64,000 nt of DNA from Mariaggregatimicrobium sp964498785 (GCA_964498785.1 CAZCJL010000012.1:24894-88893); one strand, 5' to 3'. Counted from the first letter of the stretch, positions 53,565-63,403 are shown. Numbers and translations: made by a program. The notes: generated by a model not told the origin, from the sequence alone.

Positions 53565-56048
53565 CTATTCGTGATAAAGTGGAACATCAGTTGAGTATTT
53601 GTTTTCGATTTTTTCGATTGCATAATGTAACCGCCGCCTCACTCCATCGCTAAGCTCCTGTTTATTAAGTTGTTTTAATGCCATTAATGTTTCAGGGGAA
53701 GTGAAATTACTGAGGATTTGTATGACCTTTCGTTTGATCTTTTCATCACGGTCGTATAATAGCTCTATTAAAAGCCGTTCCATGCTGGGTTCACCAATGC
53801 CAATTTCTTCAATTAATCTTAATGCAGAATAACGACGAAAGAAGACCGCAAGGGAGTCGGACGCGTACAATTGAGCAATCGGAAGCGCTCGCTTATCTTT
53901 CAGTTCCCGCAGGCACTCAAAGGCTGCCGTACTCACCATGTCATTGAACGATTCTTGATTGATAAAATTTACCAAATACTCAAAATTTAGCGAATCGGGA
54001 TAATGAATCATCGTATAAAGCGCGTCATGTTGAACAAAATAGCTTGAATCTACTAACGCTAATTTTTTTAATATAGGAAACATGGATGGGTCATCATAAC
54101 TCGCTAAATTCCTGATGCAGGTGCTTCTGACAGCAGAATTTTCATCGGAACATCCGGCAATTAACGCTGCTTTTGATTTATCCCCGCGAAATATATCAAG
54201 GGTCGCGGCAGCTTTTTCACGCACGGCCCAAAAGCTGTCATTGCAAAGGCAATAGCGAAGTGCCTGAACTGTTGAAGATGTATCAATCGTATTTTTTTTT
54301 AACTGATCAATCGCTTCGAAACGCGCCCATATTTGATCATCATGCAATAATTGATAAATACATTCATCCTGGGTTTTGATAAAGGTTAATGATTTCAATA
54401 TGATATTCTCTTTGTCAAAACGCACCATTTTCGGCTGAGACGTCATTGAAAAATAAAATGTGTCGCTTTTACTTTGCACCCAACGCGTTTCTCGTATTGT
54501 TTCATTATTGGTGACAATTTCAAAATCTACCGGCATCTGAAAGATCGGGATCATACCAGTGGAATCTTTCTGTTCCTGATCAACGCGAACTTCAATTCGG
54601 TTTTTCTCGGCTTTCCAATCGTATTCAACGTTAAATTGAGGATATCCGCCTTTTTCCAGCCACTGGCTGAAAAACCAGTTTAAACTATCGGCCACAGTTT
54701 GTTCCATAATTTTGATGAAATCAATTGACGTTGCTGTTTTATAGGAATATGTGTGTAAATAATCTTGTAACCCTTTATAAAATAGCGAATCACCAAGCAC
54801 ATGACGTAGCATGTACAAAACAAGACTGGCTTTATGGTATGAAATGTGATTGAACATATCTTCAGGATACAGATAATCATGGTAGATAATTGGTTGATAA
54901 AAATTCGGTGATTCCATTTCCAGATAAAATTGCTGTTGCTGAATGACCTCATATTGACCGTATTCAAAGCCATTTGCCTGTTCTTCATACAATATTTCCG
55001 AGAAAGTGGCAAATCCTTCATTTAACCAGATGTGATCCCATGACTCGCACGTTACCAAATTACCAAACCATTGATGAGATAATTCGTGGGCAATCAAACC
55101 GTCGTTATTAATGTCGATATAAGTTCGTTTGTCATGAATAATTCTGTCGGTCAGGGTAGTTGCTGATGTATGTTCCATTCCCCTGGACACATAGTCGTGA
55201 ACGATAATCTGGGCATATTTATTCCAGGGAAATTTCATACCATAAAATTTTTCAAAAATGGACATCATTTTTGGGGTTTTTTCAAAACATTTCAAAGCAT
55301 CATTTGGATTTTCTTTGTATACATAATATTGTAACGGAATATCTTTATAACGATCATTGATAATTGTATAATCACCAACAACAAAAGAAATGAGGTACGT
55401 AACATGTGGTTTGTTTTGATACCAGTGATAAATTACTTTACCGGTTTCATGGTCATATTTATGCGAGACAAGTCGTCCGTTTGAAAGAGCTACATATTGG
55501 CTGTCCACGCGAACAATTACTTCGGACGTCAACTTATCGTTTGGCTCGTCATAGCATGGTAACCAATAGCGTGCATCGACTGGTTCGGAATGTGAGAAAA
55601 TCTGAAAAGGGCTATCAGAAGTCGATTGATTAAAATAAATTCCGCTTTCAGGAATTGTGAAATATGAAATTTTAAAATCAAGGGTGTCATTGTGTGAGTA
55701 TTGCTCTGCCAATTGAATGCGGACTATATCCGAATCCGCTTGAAATTCAACAGTTATGGAATCATTTAGCCATATTTGACAGATCTCCATATCTGCGGCA
55801 TGGAAAGCACATTGGCTGAAATTATCATCGAGCGGAATAATCGTTAGCGTTGCTTCTCCGGTTACAGATTTATTATCATTATCAATACTCAAATCGAGTT
55901 TGATATGCTGGGTATCATAATTTCTTTGAAATCGAGATACGTTTTTGTAGTACGATTGAGAATTCGTTACATTGTAAACTGCAAATAAAAGGAATACTAA
56001 TAAGGAAAATTTCGTTGGTATATATTCGTTTGTGCACATTAAATTCAA
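53565..56048 (-). CDS. secreted M1-family aminopeptidase with C-terminal HEAT repeats
   Basis: 827 aa. Signal peptide (about 12-31), M1 beta-saddle (40-230), thermolysin-like domain with the exopeptidase motif as RGMEH (289-293, usually GAMEN), zinc site HELSHQWFGN (321-330) and E344 in WLNEGFATFSE. After about residue 560 come HEAT-type repeats (CLCNDSFWAVREKAAATLDI, SAVRSTCIRNLASYDDPSM, ELLYDRDEKIKRKVIQIL). It trims N-terminal residues of peptides outside the cytosol. The His in place of Asn in GAMEN may change specificity. Monocistronic. Confidence 0.93.
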   Translation of the reverse strand: MNLMCTNEYIPTKFSLLVFLLFAVYNVTNSQSYYKNVSRFQRNYDTQHIKLDLSIDNDNKSVTGEATLTIIPLDDNFSQCAFHAADMEICQIWLNDSITVEFQADSDIVRIQLAEQYSHNDTLDFKISYFTIPESGIYFNQSTSDSPFQIFSHSEPVDARYWLPCYDEPNDKLTSEVIVRVDSQYVALSNGRLVSHKYDHETGKVIYHWYQNKPHVTYLISFVVGDYTIINDRYKDIPLQYYVYKENPNDALKCFEKTPKMMSIFEKFYGMKFPWNKYAQIIVHDYVSRGMEHTSATTLTDRIIHDKRTYIDINNDGLIAHELSHQWFGNLVTCESWDHIWLNEGFATFSEILYEEQANGFEYGQYEVIQQQQFYLEMESPNFYQPIIYHDYLYPEDMFNHISYHKASLVLYMLRHVLGDSLFYKGLQDYLHTYSYKTATSIDFIKIMEQTVADSLNWFFSQWLEKGGYPQFNVEYDWKAEKNRIEVRVDQEQKDSTGMIPIFQMPVDFEIVTNNETIRETRWVQSKSDTFYFSMTSQPKMVRFDKENIILKSLTFIKTQDECIYQLLHDDQIWARFEAIDQLKKNTIDTSSTVQALRYCLCNDSFWAVREKAAATLDIFRGDKSKAALIAGCSDENSAVRSTCIRNLASYDDPSMFPILKKLALVDSSYFVQHDALYTMIHYPDSLNFEYLVNFINQESFNDMVSTAAFECLRELKDKRALPIAQLYASDSLAVFFRRYSALRLIEEIGIGEPSMERLLIELLYDRDEKIKRKVIQILSNFTSPETLMALKQLNKQELSDGVRRRLHYAIEKIENKYSTDVPLYHE

Positions 56049-56192
56049 TTACATTTTATTCAGATACTTAATTATCAACAGTAGATTTGTTATAAAATAT
56101 CAGGGAGTGCGGCTGATCGAAAGGGGGAAATAAAAATCTGCCAATTTGGAGCGATAACAGCAACAGAATTAGCAGATTAACGAATCATTGAT

Positions 56193-57359
56193 TTATTTCA
56201 AAGACGCTGCGCACGATGCTATAGAAAGGACACGTTTATTACTTCTGCCATTTAAACCATTGTGATAGCCTGCGACCTGATTGCGACCCAATTTTTTTGC
56301 TTCATACAAGGCTTTGTCTGCGAAGTCAAGCAGTTCATCTGCGCTATAAGTATCTTCCAGCAATGTGGCAAGGCCCAGGGAAATAGTAATACGATTATTT
56401 GGTTGATTATGTTCTTCCGGAAAATGGCTGAATTCGATTGTTTGTCTTAGTTTATCTGCAACACGAAAAGCCTGTGCTTTATTAATTTCAGGCAGTAAAA
56501 CAATAAATTCTTCGCCTCCATACCGCGCCAGAATATCTGCTTTTCGAATGTTATTTTCCAAAATGTTAGCAACTTTTCTTAGTATTTCATCACCCAGTAA
56601 ATGTCCGTTTAAATCGTTAAAATTTTTAAAATAATCAATATCAATCATTATTGCAGTCAATGGCCGCTTATACCGTTTTGCTCGAACAACTTCCCGGTCA
56701 AGGCGCTGATTCAAATATCGCCTGTTGTACAATCCTGTTAGCTCGTCCGTGATCGACAATTCTTTTGTATGTTTGTAGATTAATGTTTTCTCAATGACTT
56801 TTCCAATTTGATCAGCTACTTTTGAAAGCAGAATCCGTTCCTGGTTAGAAAAGCTGTTATTTTTCATACGATATAGATTAATGACTCCGATTGGAGGCCC
56901 ATTTTCGGGTTTAATCGGGATTGTCAAAAAAGAGCCATTATCGTATTGATGTTGTGCGTTATAAAAATCGTATTTATTACTCTTTGTTAAATTAGGGAGA
57001 TAGATAATTTTTTGTTCTTCAAGAGCTTTGCCAAAAATGTTGGCTCCATATTCATAATATTGATTTCGTGTAACATTTTTCGGGATGCCATACGATGATT
57101 TTATGTGCAATTGGTCTGAAGTGTCATCTAATAGCATTAATGAGTATTGGTTGACACTAAATGTTTTACGAAACAGATTTCGAATTGAGCGCAAAATATC
57201 ATCCAGGTCAAAACTTTTACTTAACATTACGCTAATTTGATAAAGTAAATATAATTCTAGAAGACGGTCATTTAAACTCTTGTTCGTTTCTTCTATTTGA
57301 TCATATTTTTCTTTAAGCCCGGAAAGCTGATCTTTTAATTTATCAACGTTCTCTGTCAT
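56193..57359 (-). CDS. GAF-GGDEF diguanylate cyclase
   Basis: 388 aa from the ATG at 57359, which has GGAG upstream; the frame opens earlier at 57419. A coiled coil (1-35), a GAF domain (about 35-190), then a GGDEF domain (205-370) with the active site RYGGEEF and an inhibitory site RKAD five residues before it. It makes cyclic di-GMP from GTP, with product feedback likely. No membrane segment. c-di-GMP often controls motility and adhesion, relevant to the motor-like operon and adhesin in this window. Followed at 22 nt distance by nothing; the upstream gene ends at 57442. Confidence 0.93.
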   Translation of the reverse strand: MTENVDKLKDQLSGLKEKYDQIEETNKSLNDRLLELYLLYQISVMLSKSFDLDDILRSIRNLFRKTFSVNQYSLMLLDDTSDQLHIKSSYGIPKNVTRNQYYEYGANIFGKALEEQKIIYLPNLTKSNKYDFYNAQHQYDNGSFLTIPIKPENGPPIGVINLYRMKNNSFSNQERILLSKVADQIGKVIEKTLIYKHTKELSITDELTGLYNRRYLNQRLDREVVRAKRYKRPLTAIMIDIDYFKNFNDLNGHLLGDEILRKVANILENNIRKADILARYGGEEFIVLLPEINKAQAFRVADKLRQTIEFSHFPEEHNQPNNRITISLGLATLLEDTYSADELLDFADKALYEAKKLGRNQVAGYHNGLNGRSNKRVLSIASCAASLK

Positions 57360-57441
57360 AAATAAAGTTCTCCGATGTTGTTTAGCGAAAACAAAGCACG
57401 TATTGTAAATGTCGATCAATTTTTGGGCGGGAAATCAGCTA

Positions 57442-58008
57442 TTATAAAGGATCAATACTATTTCCAACGGTAGCAGTCAGATATTTAAACAGCTTTCGAT
57501 ACTTGTAGTCCAGGTTTTCTCCGATTGGAGAGCGGAAGCTAACATTACAGAAAGGATCCCGTCTTGATTCTTCCAGACAAATTCTTAACATTGCACCGCT
57601 TTTTTGGCAAATATGGGCACTGATTAGACTGAAATGATTATTCATGTCAATAGCGATGTCATTCTTTAATGTTGATACTTTTTGTAACAATTCCCTTTTT
57701 GGTAACCCAAAAATATTTATATTTCTGGATTCTACAAAGATCATGCCATAAAAGCTATTGTCATGAAGGAGGTTGCGGTAGATATCTAACGTTAAAACGT
57801 TAATTTTTGCTTTTGGAAAATTGTCGCGAACAACGGGCAGATAATTTAATGCCGTTCCAAAATCATTTAGTTTCGTTGGCATTATAATGAGAATATTGGT
57901 CGCTTTTTCCAAAACATCGATAATACTTATTACTTCATCTTTTTGTTTAAAATGAGCAAAAAATTTTAGAAATGGTGGCAGTATTAGTTCAAATAATTTT
58001 AAAGTCAT
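57442..58008 (-). CDS. heptosyltransferase-like (GT9) N-terminal half protein
   Basis: 188 aa. NILIIMPTKLNDFGTALNYLP, then VVRDNFPKAKINVLTLD, resembles the N-terminal Rossmann half of GT9 glycosyltransferases (ADP-heptose family). The second, donor-binding half is missing: the protein ends after a Cys-containing stretch. So it is either a truncated gene or a stand-alone single-domain relative. It lies immediately upstream of the diguanylate cyclase gene in the same direction. Confidence 0.5.
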   Translation of the reverse strand: MTLKLFELILPPFLKFFAHFKQKDEVISIIDVLEKATNILIIMPTKLNDFGTALNYLPVVRDNFPKAKINVLTLDIYRNLLHDNSFYGMIFVESRNINIFGLPKRELLQKVSTLKNDIAIDMNNHFSLISAHICQKSGAMLRICLEESRRDPFCNVSFRSPIGENLDYKYRKLFKYLTATVGNSIDPL

Positions 58009-58117
58009 GTTGTTTACTCGTCTGACTTAATGAAATTAAAAAGCTAATATAATACATTTAAATAACTAAGTCAATAATAAAATTAAAAGTGTCTAAATTA
58101 AAAAATATATTCTATGT

Positions 58118-60082
58118 TTAATAGTTTGTTTCTATTTGAATGTTAAAACTTCGTATAGAATTTCCTAATATTTTGTCTTGTGCAGATCCGATAGAATCGA
58201 CATACTCATAGTTCGTTACAGAATATTTAACACCAAATCTCCACAGTTTCATTATGTTGAAAATCATACATATATACCATCTGTTCCCTTTTCCATACAA
58301 CATTTGGTTGGTTAAGACATGCGGAACATCATTTTCAAATTGATATACACGGGAATCATAATCATCTGTATCAAAAAAAGTTATCCGCGAATATAGTGTG
58401 AAATACTGAGAGTATTTATATTTAATGTCCTGGTAAATTAATATACCGGTACTTTGATTTTTTAATGTAAAATTCGATTGTTCAAAACGACCTCGTAATT
58501 TCAAATTAGAAATTGGCTTGTAATCTAATTGTAATCTTAAGCTATGTTTTATTTGGTTAAAGTAGGAATCAATAATTCTACCATATAAATCCGTTGTTTT
58601 ATCAGATTTTTGAGTATTTTTCGTTTTATAGCGAATTGTAATTAAAGTTGCTGAGTTTAATTTGTATTCGATTTGGCAGAGTAAATCATTTCCGGCGACC
58701 GGTAGATTTTCGAAATAAGTACGCCATGGATATTTATAAATATCATAGTATACCGCCAAAGAAGCCTTTTTGAAGAAACGGTATTTAACACCATAATAAA
58801 AACCATGTTCATTCGCCGGAGAACCCCCTCTTTCACCAAAACCGGAACCATGCAAGCTATGAAAATTTTTTGAATAATTTCGATATAAAATCAGAAAATT
58901 TAGAGGATTGAATTTTATACTTGTCCCGGAGATTAGTCCCCATCCCTTACTTTTAGATTGCGCAAATTCACCGAATAGTCTAAAATTACGCCAGATCATA
59001 TCAAAATCAGTTGAATAAACGTAATTACTTGATCCGCTAAAATTAAAACGATTTCGGATAATATCTTTGTTTTTAATCGGTTTATCATAAACAGACCTAT
59101 ATGCTGTTGTTCCAAATTTAATTGTTGGCGATGGAGTTACCACAAATCTACCGCCAATTAATTGTTCTTGTAATACATCCTTTTTTTCTATTTCAGTGGA
59201 AGTTCTATGATAGCCGCTTTGGTAAAAGCTTGTGACAAATCCATCAGAATTTTGCGAAGCATCCAGTTTCGCGCGTGAAAAATATATTAATAACTGGTAA
59301 ATTTTTAAACAGATTTGAGATGAGACCCCAAAAAGTGAAGCATTTTCGTCCACCATTTGATAGCCAAGCACATTTCTTTCTCGATTAAATGCAGAATAAA
59401 CCGGATTAGAACTTTTTCTGTAACCATAAGGATTCCAAAACGTCAAGCCCTGTCCAAATTCGAGAAGATAATTTCCGATAATGAAATTATAGTTCTTTGT
59501 TGGGTTACTATATTTAAGATAATAAAGCGAGAGATCGTTCAACCTCTGTTCTCCGCTATCTTTTTCAAAAACAACACCAGCGTCAATTTTATTGTCATAT
59601 TTTATATTGAAACGGTTATAATATTTGTTTGGCGAGTTATAGTACGTTCCCTCCTGGTAACCAATGCTTTTCTCCAATTTGCGCGTTAATCTGGAGCGAT
59701 GTCTGATTTTTATTTGGTCAGAGTACGAAAGGTGTGTTATTGTTAGATATTCATAAACTTTCTCAAAAGTGTCTTCAGAAAATCCATGTACATTCAATAG
59801 TTCTTCCAATGAAAGAAAATGTCCATTTTGTGATCGATAGGTAATGATATCATTTGCTAATTGAGCAGAAATCCATGGAAGCACTGTAAAATCATTTAAA
59901 TTTGCGTAGTTAATATTAATTGGATTTTGTTTGTATTCGAGTACTCTCTCTAATAAATCGGATTGGTCAGAGTATTCTGTTTCCTGTTCAAGAAGTTTTT
60001 CCAGTTCATTTTCCTGGGAAATACAAAAATCTGGCACAGTGAACAGGATAGAAATTATGAACCCTAAATGAATTGCTTTCAT
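58118..60082 (-). CDS. ComEA-like helix-hairpin-helix domain fused to a large outer-membrane barrel
   Basis: 654 aa from the ATG at 60082, chosen because it gives a proper signal peptide (MKAIHLGFIISILF, cleavage near CIS-QE) and lies 1 nt after the upstream stop; the frame itself is open to 60223. Residues about 50-115 form a ComEA-type double helix-hairpin-helix (NINYANLNDFTVLPWISAQL and LSLEELLNVHGFSEDTFEKV). The remaining 500 residues are Tyr/Phe/Arg-rich alternating strands, as in a barrel of 18 or more strands. A DNA-binding unit held at the periplasmic face of an outer-membrane barrel suggests DNA handling at the envelope. Translationally coupled to the similar gene upstream. Confidence 0.75.
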   Translation of the reverse strand: MKAIHLGFIISILFTVPDFCISQENELEKLLEQETEYSDQSDLLERVLEYKQNPININYANLNDFTVLPWISAQLANDIITYRSQNGHFLSLEELLNVHGFSEDTFEKVYEYLTITHLSYSDQIKIRHRSRLTRKLEKSIGYQEGTYYNSPNKYYNRFNIKYDNKIDAGVVFEKDSGEQRLNDLSLYYLKYSNPTKNYNFIIGNYLLEFGQGLTFWNPYGYRKSSNPVYSAFNRERNVLGYQMVDENASLFGVSSQICLKIYQLLIYFSRAKLDASQNSDGFVTSFYQSGYHRTSTEIEKKDVLQEQLIGGRFVVTPSPTIKFGTTAYRSVYDKPIKNKDIIRNRFNFSGSSNYVYSTDFDMIWRNFRLFGEFAQSKSKGWGLISGTSIKFNPLNFLILYRNYSKNFHSLHGSGFGERGGSPANEHGFYYGVKYRFFKKASLAVYYDIYKYPWRTYFENLPVAGNDLLCQIEYKLNSATLITIRYKTKNTQKSDKTTDLYGRIIDSYFNQIKHSLRLQLDYKPISNLKLRGRFEQSNFTLKNQSTGILIYQDIKYKYSQYFTLYSRITFFDTDDYDSRVYQFENDVPHVLTNQMLYGKGNRWYICMIFNIMKLWRFGVKYSVTNYEYVDSIGSAQDKILGNSIRSFNIQIETNY

Positions 60083-60083
60083 A

Positions 60084-61160
60084 TTATTCAACAATGATAT
60101 AAGGACGTATTTTTTCAAATAATTTATCACCAATCCCTTTAATATGTTTAATTTCATCAATATTATCGAAACGTCCGATCTCTTCCCGATAAGCAATAAT
60201 TCTGGATGCAAGCGCCGGTCCAACGCCTTTCAGCTTCTGAAGCTCCTGTTGTGTTGCGCTGTTAATATTGATTTTGTTATGAATTTGAATGTGATTTTCA
60301 GTATCAGCTTTTTGTAACGGGCGCTTTTTGAGTGAAAATGTCAACGAAAACTGATGTGTGAAACCAAGATCATTATGACTTTGGAACGCATAGTCAATAT
60401 CAAAATGGGAAAATCGGAGCCCCGTTCCGGCGGTAAAGCTGGCAATTTCAGTAATAAAACCGCTTCGTAATGCAAGTCGATCAAAAATATTGTATTCCAT
60501 ACCAAACCGAATTTCCGTCGGGAATTGAGTGTCTTTATAAAGATCCACGTTGAGGAACAAATTAGTGGCAGGTGTTACATTGAAGCCTGTAGTAAAAATT
60601 TGTGGTAATGGTTCTTTCTGTGCTCCGATATTCGCTCTGTTTAAATTTGTCGTAAAAAATCCCCAATTAATCATTGGATTGATCATCGTTGTGAATCCCA
60701 CATCAAGTCCTATCGCTGAATCATGTCCATATTTTGAAATTTCCAATCGTAAAAAACGGACAGATGCACCGAAAATAAATTTGCCCTGAAACGAATGCGC
60801 GTACGAAATAAAGTACTCACTTTCATTGTAAAGTCTGTTTCCAAATGTTTTTGCTGCGAAACCCACATTGCCGCGATAAATTGGAATGGCTGCTGAAAAT
60901 GTCCCATGATTTAATTCTTTTATTCCAAAAGGGTTCGCATAAGAGAATGAGAACAGAGAACCCCGGTTTAGCGCAATGCCACTACAATTGTAAAATATGG
61001 CGTCAGGTGAGGTTGCATTCGCTACTCCGGCGCCTCCCATTGCCTGAAATCTGGCGTTGGCCCCAACATTTTCAAAACTGCCAAAACATTGTGAACTAAA
61101 AAAGAAATTAAGAGTAAAAAAGATGTAAAAGACGATATGTTTATTTTTTACATAACTCAT
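60084..61160 (-). CDS. PorV/PorQ-like outer-membrane barrel with C-terminal ComEA DNA-binding domain
   Basis: 358 aa. Signal peptide (about 1-27), then GANARFQAMGGAGVANATSP and DAIFYNCSGIA, the hallmark start of PorV/PorQ/UPF0164-type barrels, followed by a FadL-like barrel to about residue 280. Residues 297-358 are a canonical ComEA helix-hairpin-helix pair (INSATQQELQKLKGVGPALA, RIIAYREEIGRF, HIKGIGDKLFEKIRPY). ComEA binds double-stranded DNA during uptake. Having it on a barrel is unusual, and the next gene repeats the idea in reverse order. Divergent from the DUF4835 gene with only 28 bp between start codons. Confidence 0.8.
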   Translation of the reverse strand: MSYVKNKHIVFYIFFTLNFFFSSQCFGSFENVGANARFQAMGGAGVANATSPDAIFYNCSGIALNRGSLFSFSYANPFGIKELNHGTFSAAIPIYRGNVGFAAKTFGNRLYNESEYFISYAHSFQGKFIFGASVRFLRLEISKYGHDSAIGLDVGFTTMINPMINWGFFTTNLNRANIGAQKEPLPQIFTTGFNVTPATNLFLNVDLYKDTQFPTEIRFGMEYNIFDRLALRSGFITEIASFTAGTGLRFSHFDIDYAFQSHNDLGFTHQFSLTFSLKKRPLQKADTENHIQIHNKININSATQQELQKLKGVGPALASRIIAYREEIGRFDNIDEIKHIKGIGDKLFEKIRPYIIVE

Positions 61161-61188
61161 TTATACCCTTTTATTGAATGGAGTGAAC

Positions 61189-62043
61189 ATGATTCATAAA
61201 AAAATAATAGTTTTGACGCTCCTTTATTTCTTCAGTGTTATATCCGCAAGTCATGCCCGGGATATTAAAGCCGAAGTCACAGTAACATTGGATAACCTCC
61301 CTTCGGAGCAACAAGAGAAGTTGGCCAATTTTCAGCAGATAATGCAGGATTACATTAACGGAACTGAATGGACCAATGGTGAAATTGACGTTGAAATTCC
61401 TATGACGCTCCAGATATTTTTTAGCGGTTTTTCTGCCAGTAGTTTTGAGGATGCGTATAGTATCCAAATTTTGATTTCCGATAATTCCGATGTTCAATAC
61501 TTTGACCGGCGTTGCCGGATGGCTTATCGCGCTGGTGATATACCAAGCCGGAGTGAAAGTAACTGGACATCCTTAACCAGTCTTATTGATTTTTATGTTT
61601 ACCTGTTGATCGGCGATGTATTTGACAAGTTTGATCGCTTTATGGGCACCCCGTATTTTGAAAGAGCAAAGATGATTGCAGAGCAAGCCAAATTCGGCGA
61701 AGGCCGTTTTATAGAGGGGTGGGATTTGCGAAACAAACTGATCCAGGCTGTTCTGAGCGATGAAAATAAAAAATTTCGCGAGATGAAAGATTTTTATTAT
61801 TATGGCATTTTCTTCGCTGATAATGATAAAGAAAAGGCTCGCACCTATTGTAAAGCTGCCGTCGAAATGATCGAGGACATCATGAAAATTGACAAAGATT
61901 ATAAAGATAAATGTCAAAAATTTATCTCAGCTCACTATATTGAACTGGTTGATTTGTTTAAAGACCATGATGACTTGAGCATCTTTCAGAAATTAATCGA
62001 ACTAGACCCGGAGCACGCTGAAATTTATCAGGAATATTTATGA
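61189..62043 (+). CDS. DUF4835 (PorD-like) secreted protein
   Basis: 284 aa from the ATG at 61189, which has GGAG 5 nt upstream; a TTG at 61174 is also in frame. Signal peptide (1-22, SHARD), then IKAEVTVTLDNLPSEQQEKL, DYINGTEWTN, QIFFSGFSASSFEDAY and SLIDFYVYLLIGDVFDKF, which fit DUF4835. Members called PorD are linked to type IX secretion and gliding in Bacteroidota. Together with the sorting-domain protein at 3545 and the PorV-like barrel next door, it suggests a type IX-like system in this organism. Confidence 0.8.
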   Translation: MIHKKIIVLTLLYFFSVISASHARDIKAEVTVTLDNLPSEQQEKLANFQQIMQDYINGTEWTNGEIDVEIPMTLQIFFSGFSASSFEDAYSIQILISDNSDVQYFDRRCRMAYRAGDIPSRSESNWTSLTSLIDFYVYLLIGDVFDKFDRFMGTPYFERAKMIAEQAKFGEGRFIEGWDLRNKLIQAVLSDENKKFREMKDFYYYGIFFADNDKEKARTYCKAAVEMIEDIMKIDKDYKDKCQKFISAHYIELVDLFKDHDDLSIFQKLIELDPEHAEIYQEYL

Positions 62044-62146
62044 TGTTGTTTAAAGAGCCTATTTTTCAAGAATTCCCAATGCGTAAGTGCAATATTAACA
62101 TTATCAAAATTTATGATAACGGACTATATCAACCACATCATTTAAG

Positions 62147-63403
62147 TTAATTTTCAGCAGTTGTAAAAGTAAACTGAAAATTTTGTAAAAGTTGCATATT
62201 ATAGATATCAGCACAGGTTGTCGTAATAATAACGGTGTAATCTTTATTCGCTTGTAAATTTTGTTCCGGCGTAAAAGTAAAACGTGATAAGTCATTCCAA
62301 TTGAATGATCCTGCCACCGAAGGAGAGATCGTGAAAGCATTTTCAGTTGTAGCTTTATTTACATCTGTATTAAAGGCAATTTGAATACTTGTATTTCTTG
62401 GTATTGCTGTTGATCCGTTCAGCGGGTAATTATACTGAATTGAAAGAGGTTCAACAGAAAACTCAATGGAAAAGACATCAACGATTGAGGTGCCATGAAT
62501 GTCTTTTGCATTGGTCGAAATATCTGCAAAGTAGGAAGTGCTTGTTGCCAGCTTTGAATACGGATAATAGCTAAATGATTCGTTATTGTGCCAGACAAAG
62601 TAGCCTTTTACCTCCTCTGGCTTCAGGGAAAATGCGTTTTGGACACTAATTCGCTCCATTGATGTATTAAAACGAAAATATATAGATGTACCCGGATTGA
62701 TATAAGTCGCACCATCTTCCGGATTACTGGCTCGAATTTGCACGGGTTCGGTTATGAAATTTGATGACACGGCAAAAGCGAGCGAATCTCCGTTAGCAGT
62801 TTTAGCGCCGGTTGAGAGTGAAAAAGTATATGTTGTATATGCTCTGTAGCGCGTGGTCGGATAAAAATAAACAGCGCTTGTATTCTCGGTATCTTCCCAT
62901 TGAAAATAGCCCGGAATATCAGGGGATACATCGAAATTATTTTCCACAGAATTGTGTTCCATTAGCGTGTTAAACATAAAACCACAGGCCGCTGTTAATG
63001 ATATATTTTTCGATCCAAGAAAAGGGACAAACGCGGCAATCTGTCCGGGAATTTGGCGTAACAAAATATCGCCGATAGACGTAATCCCCCGGATTTCGAC
63101 GCGGGTTTGCTTATATGTTCCATATCCGGTTGCAGTGATTTCAAGTTCATATCGTCCGGGGGGCAAGTTTCTTATCTCGAAATATCCTGTTGTCGAATCT
63201 GTAAATGTGCTATCAATGAGCACGCCCTGAAATACTTTTACGAGTGCTACAACCCCTTCTGGTTTGACGATTCCGACGATGCTTCCGTTATCCTCTTTTA
63301 TAATTATTGGTTGATCATCAGAACAATTTATACCGGCAAATATAATGATGGTACTAAGTAAAACAAAGAGGTATTTTCCCTGATTAAATGTTGCTTTTCC
63401 CAT
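62147..63403 (-). CDS. putative lipoprotein with carboxypeptidase-regulatory-like and SbsA Ig-like domains
   Basis: 418 aa. A lipoprotein-type N-terminus ends in FAGINC (Cys27; not a strict lipobox). A CarboxypepD_reg-like beta domain follows (about 38-112, GSIVGIVKPEGV and GYFEIRNLPPGRYELEI). Then three SbsA/Big_5 Ig-like repeats of about 95 aa (each with FNT.M/D, ENAF, P...G.F.W and TSTSY/NKDYTV patterns). It is probably a surface or periplasmic structural protein. Convergent with the DUF4835 gene, 103 bp apart, no terminator seen. Confidence 0.82.
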   Translation of the reverse strand: MGKATFNQGKYLFVLLSTIIIFAGINCSDDQPIIIKEDNGSIVGIVKPEGVVALVKVFQGVLIDSTFTDSTTGYFEIRNLPPGRYELEITATGYGTYKQTRVEIRGITSIGDILLRQIPGQIAAFVPFLGSKNISLTAACGFMFNTLMEHNSVENNFDVSPDIPGYFQWEDTENTSAVYFYPTTRYRAYTTYTFSLSTGAKTANGDSLAFAVSSNFITEPVQIRASNPEDGATYINPGTSIYFRFNTSMERISVQNAFSLKPEEVKGYFVWHNNESFSYYPYSKLATSTSYFADISTNAKDIHGTSIVDVFSIEFSVEPLSIQYNYPLNGSTAIPRNTSIQIAFNTDVNKATTENAFTISPSVAGSFNWNDLSRFTFTPEQNLQANKDYTVIITTTCADIYNMQLLQNFQFTFTTAEN

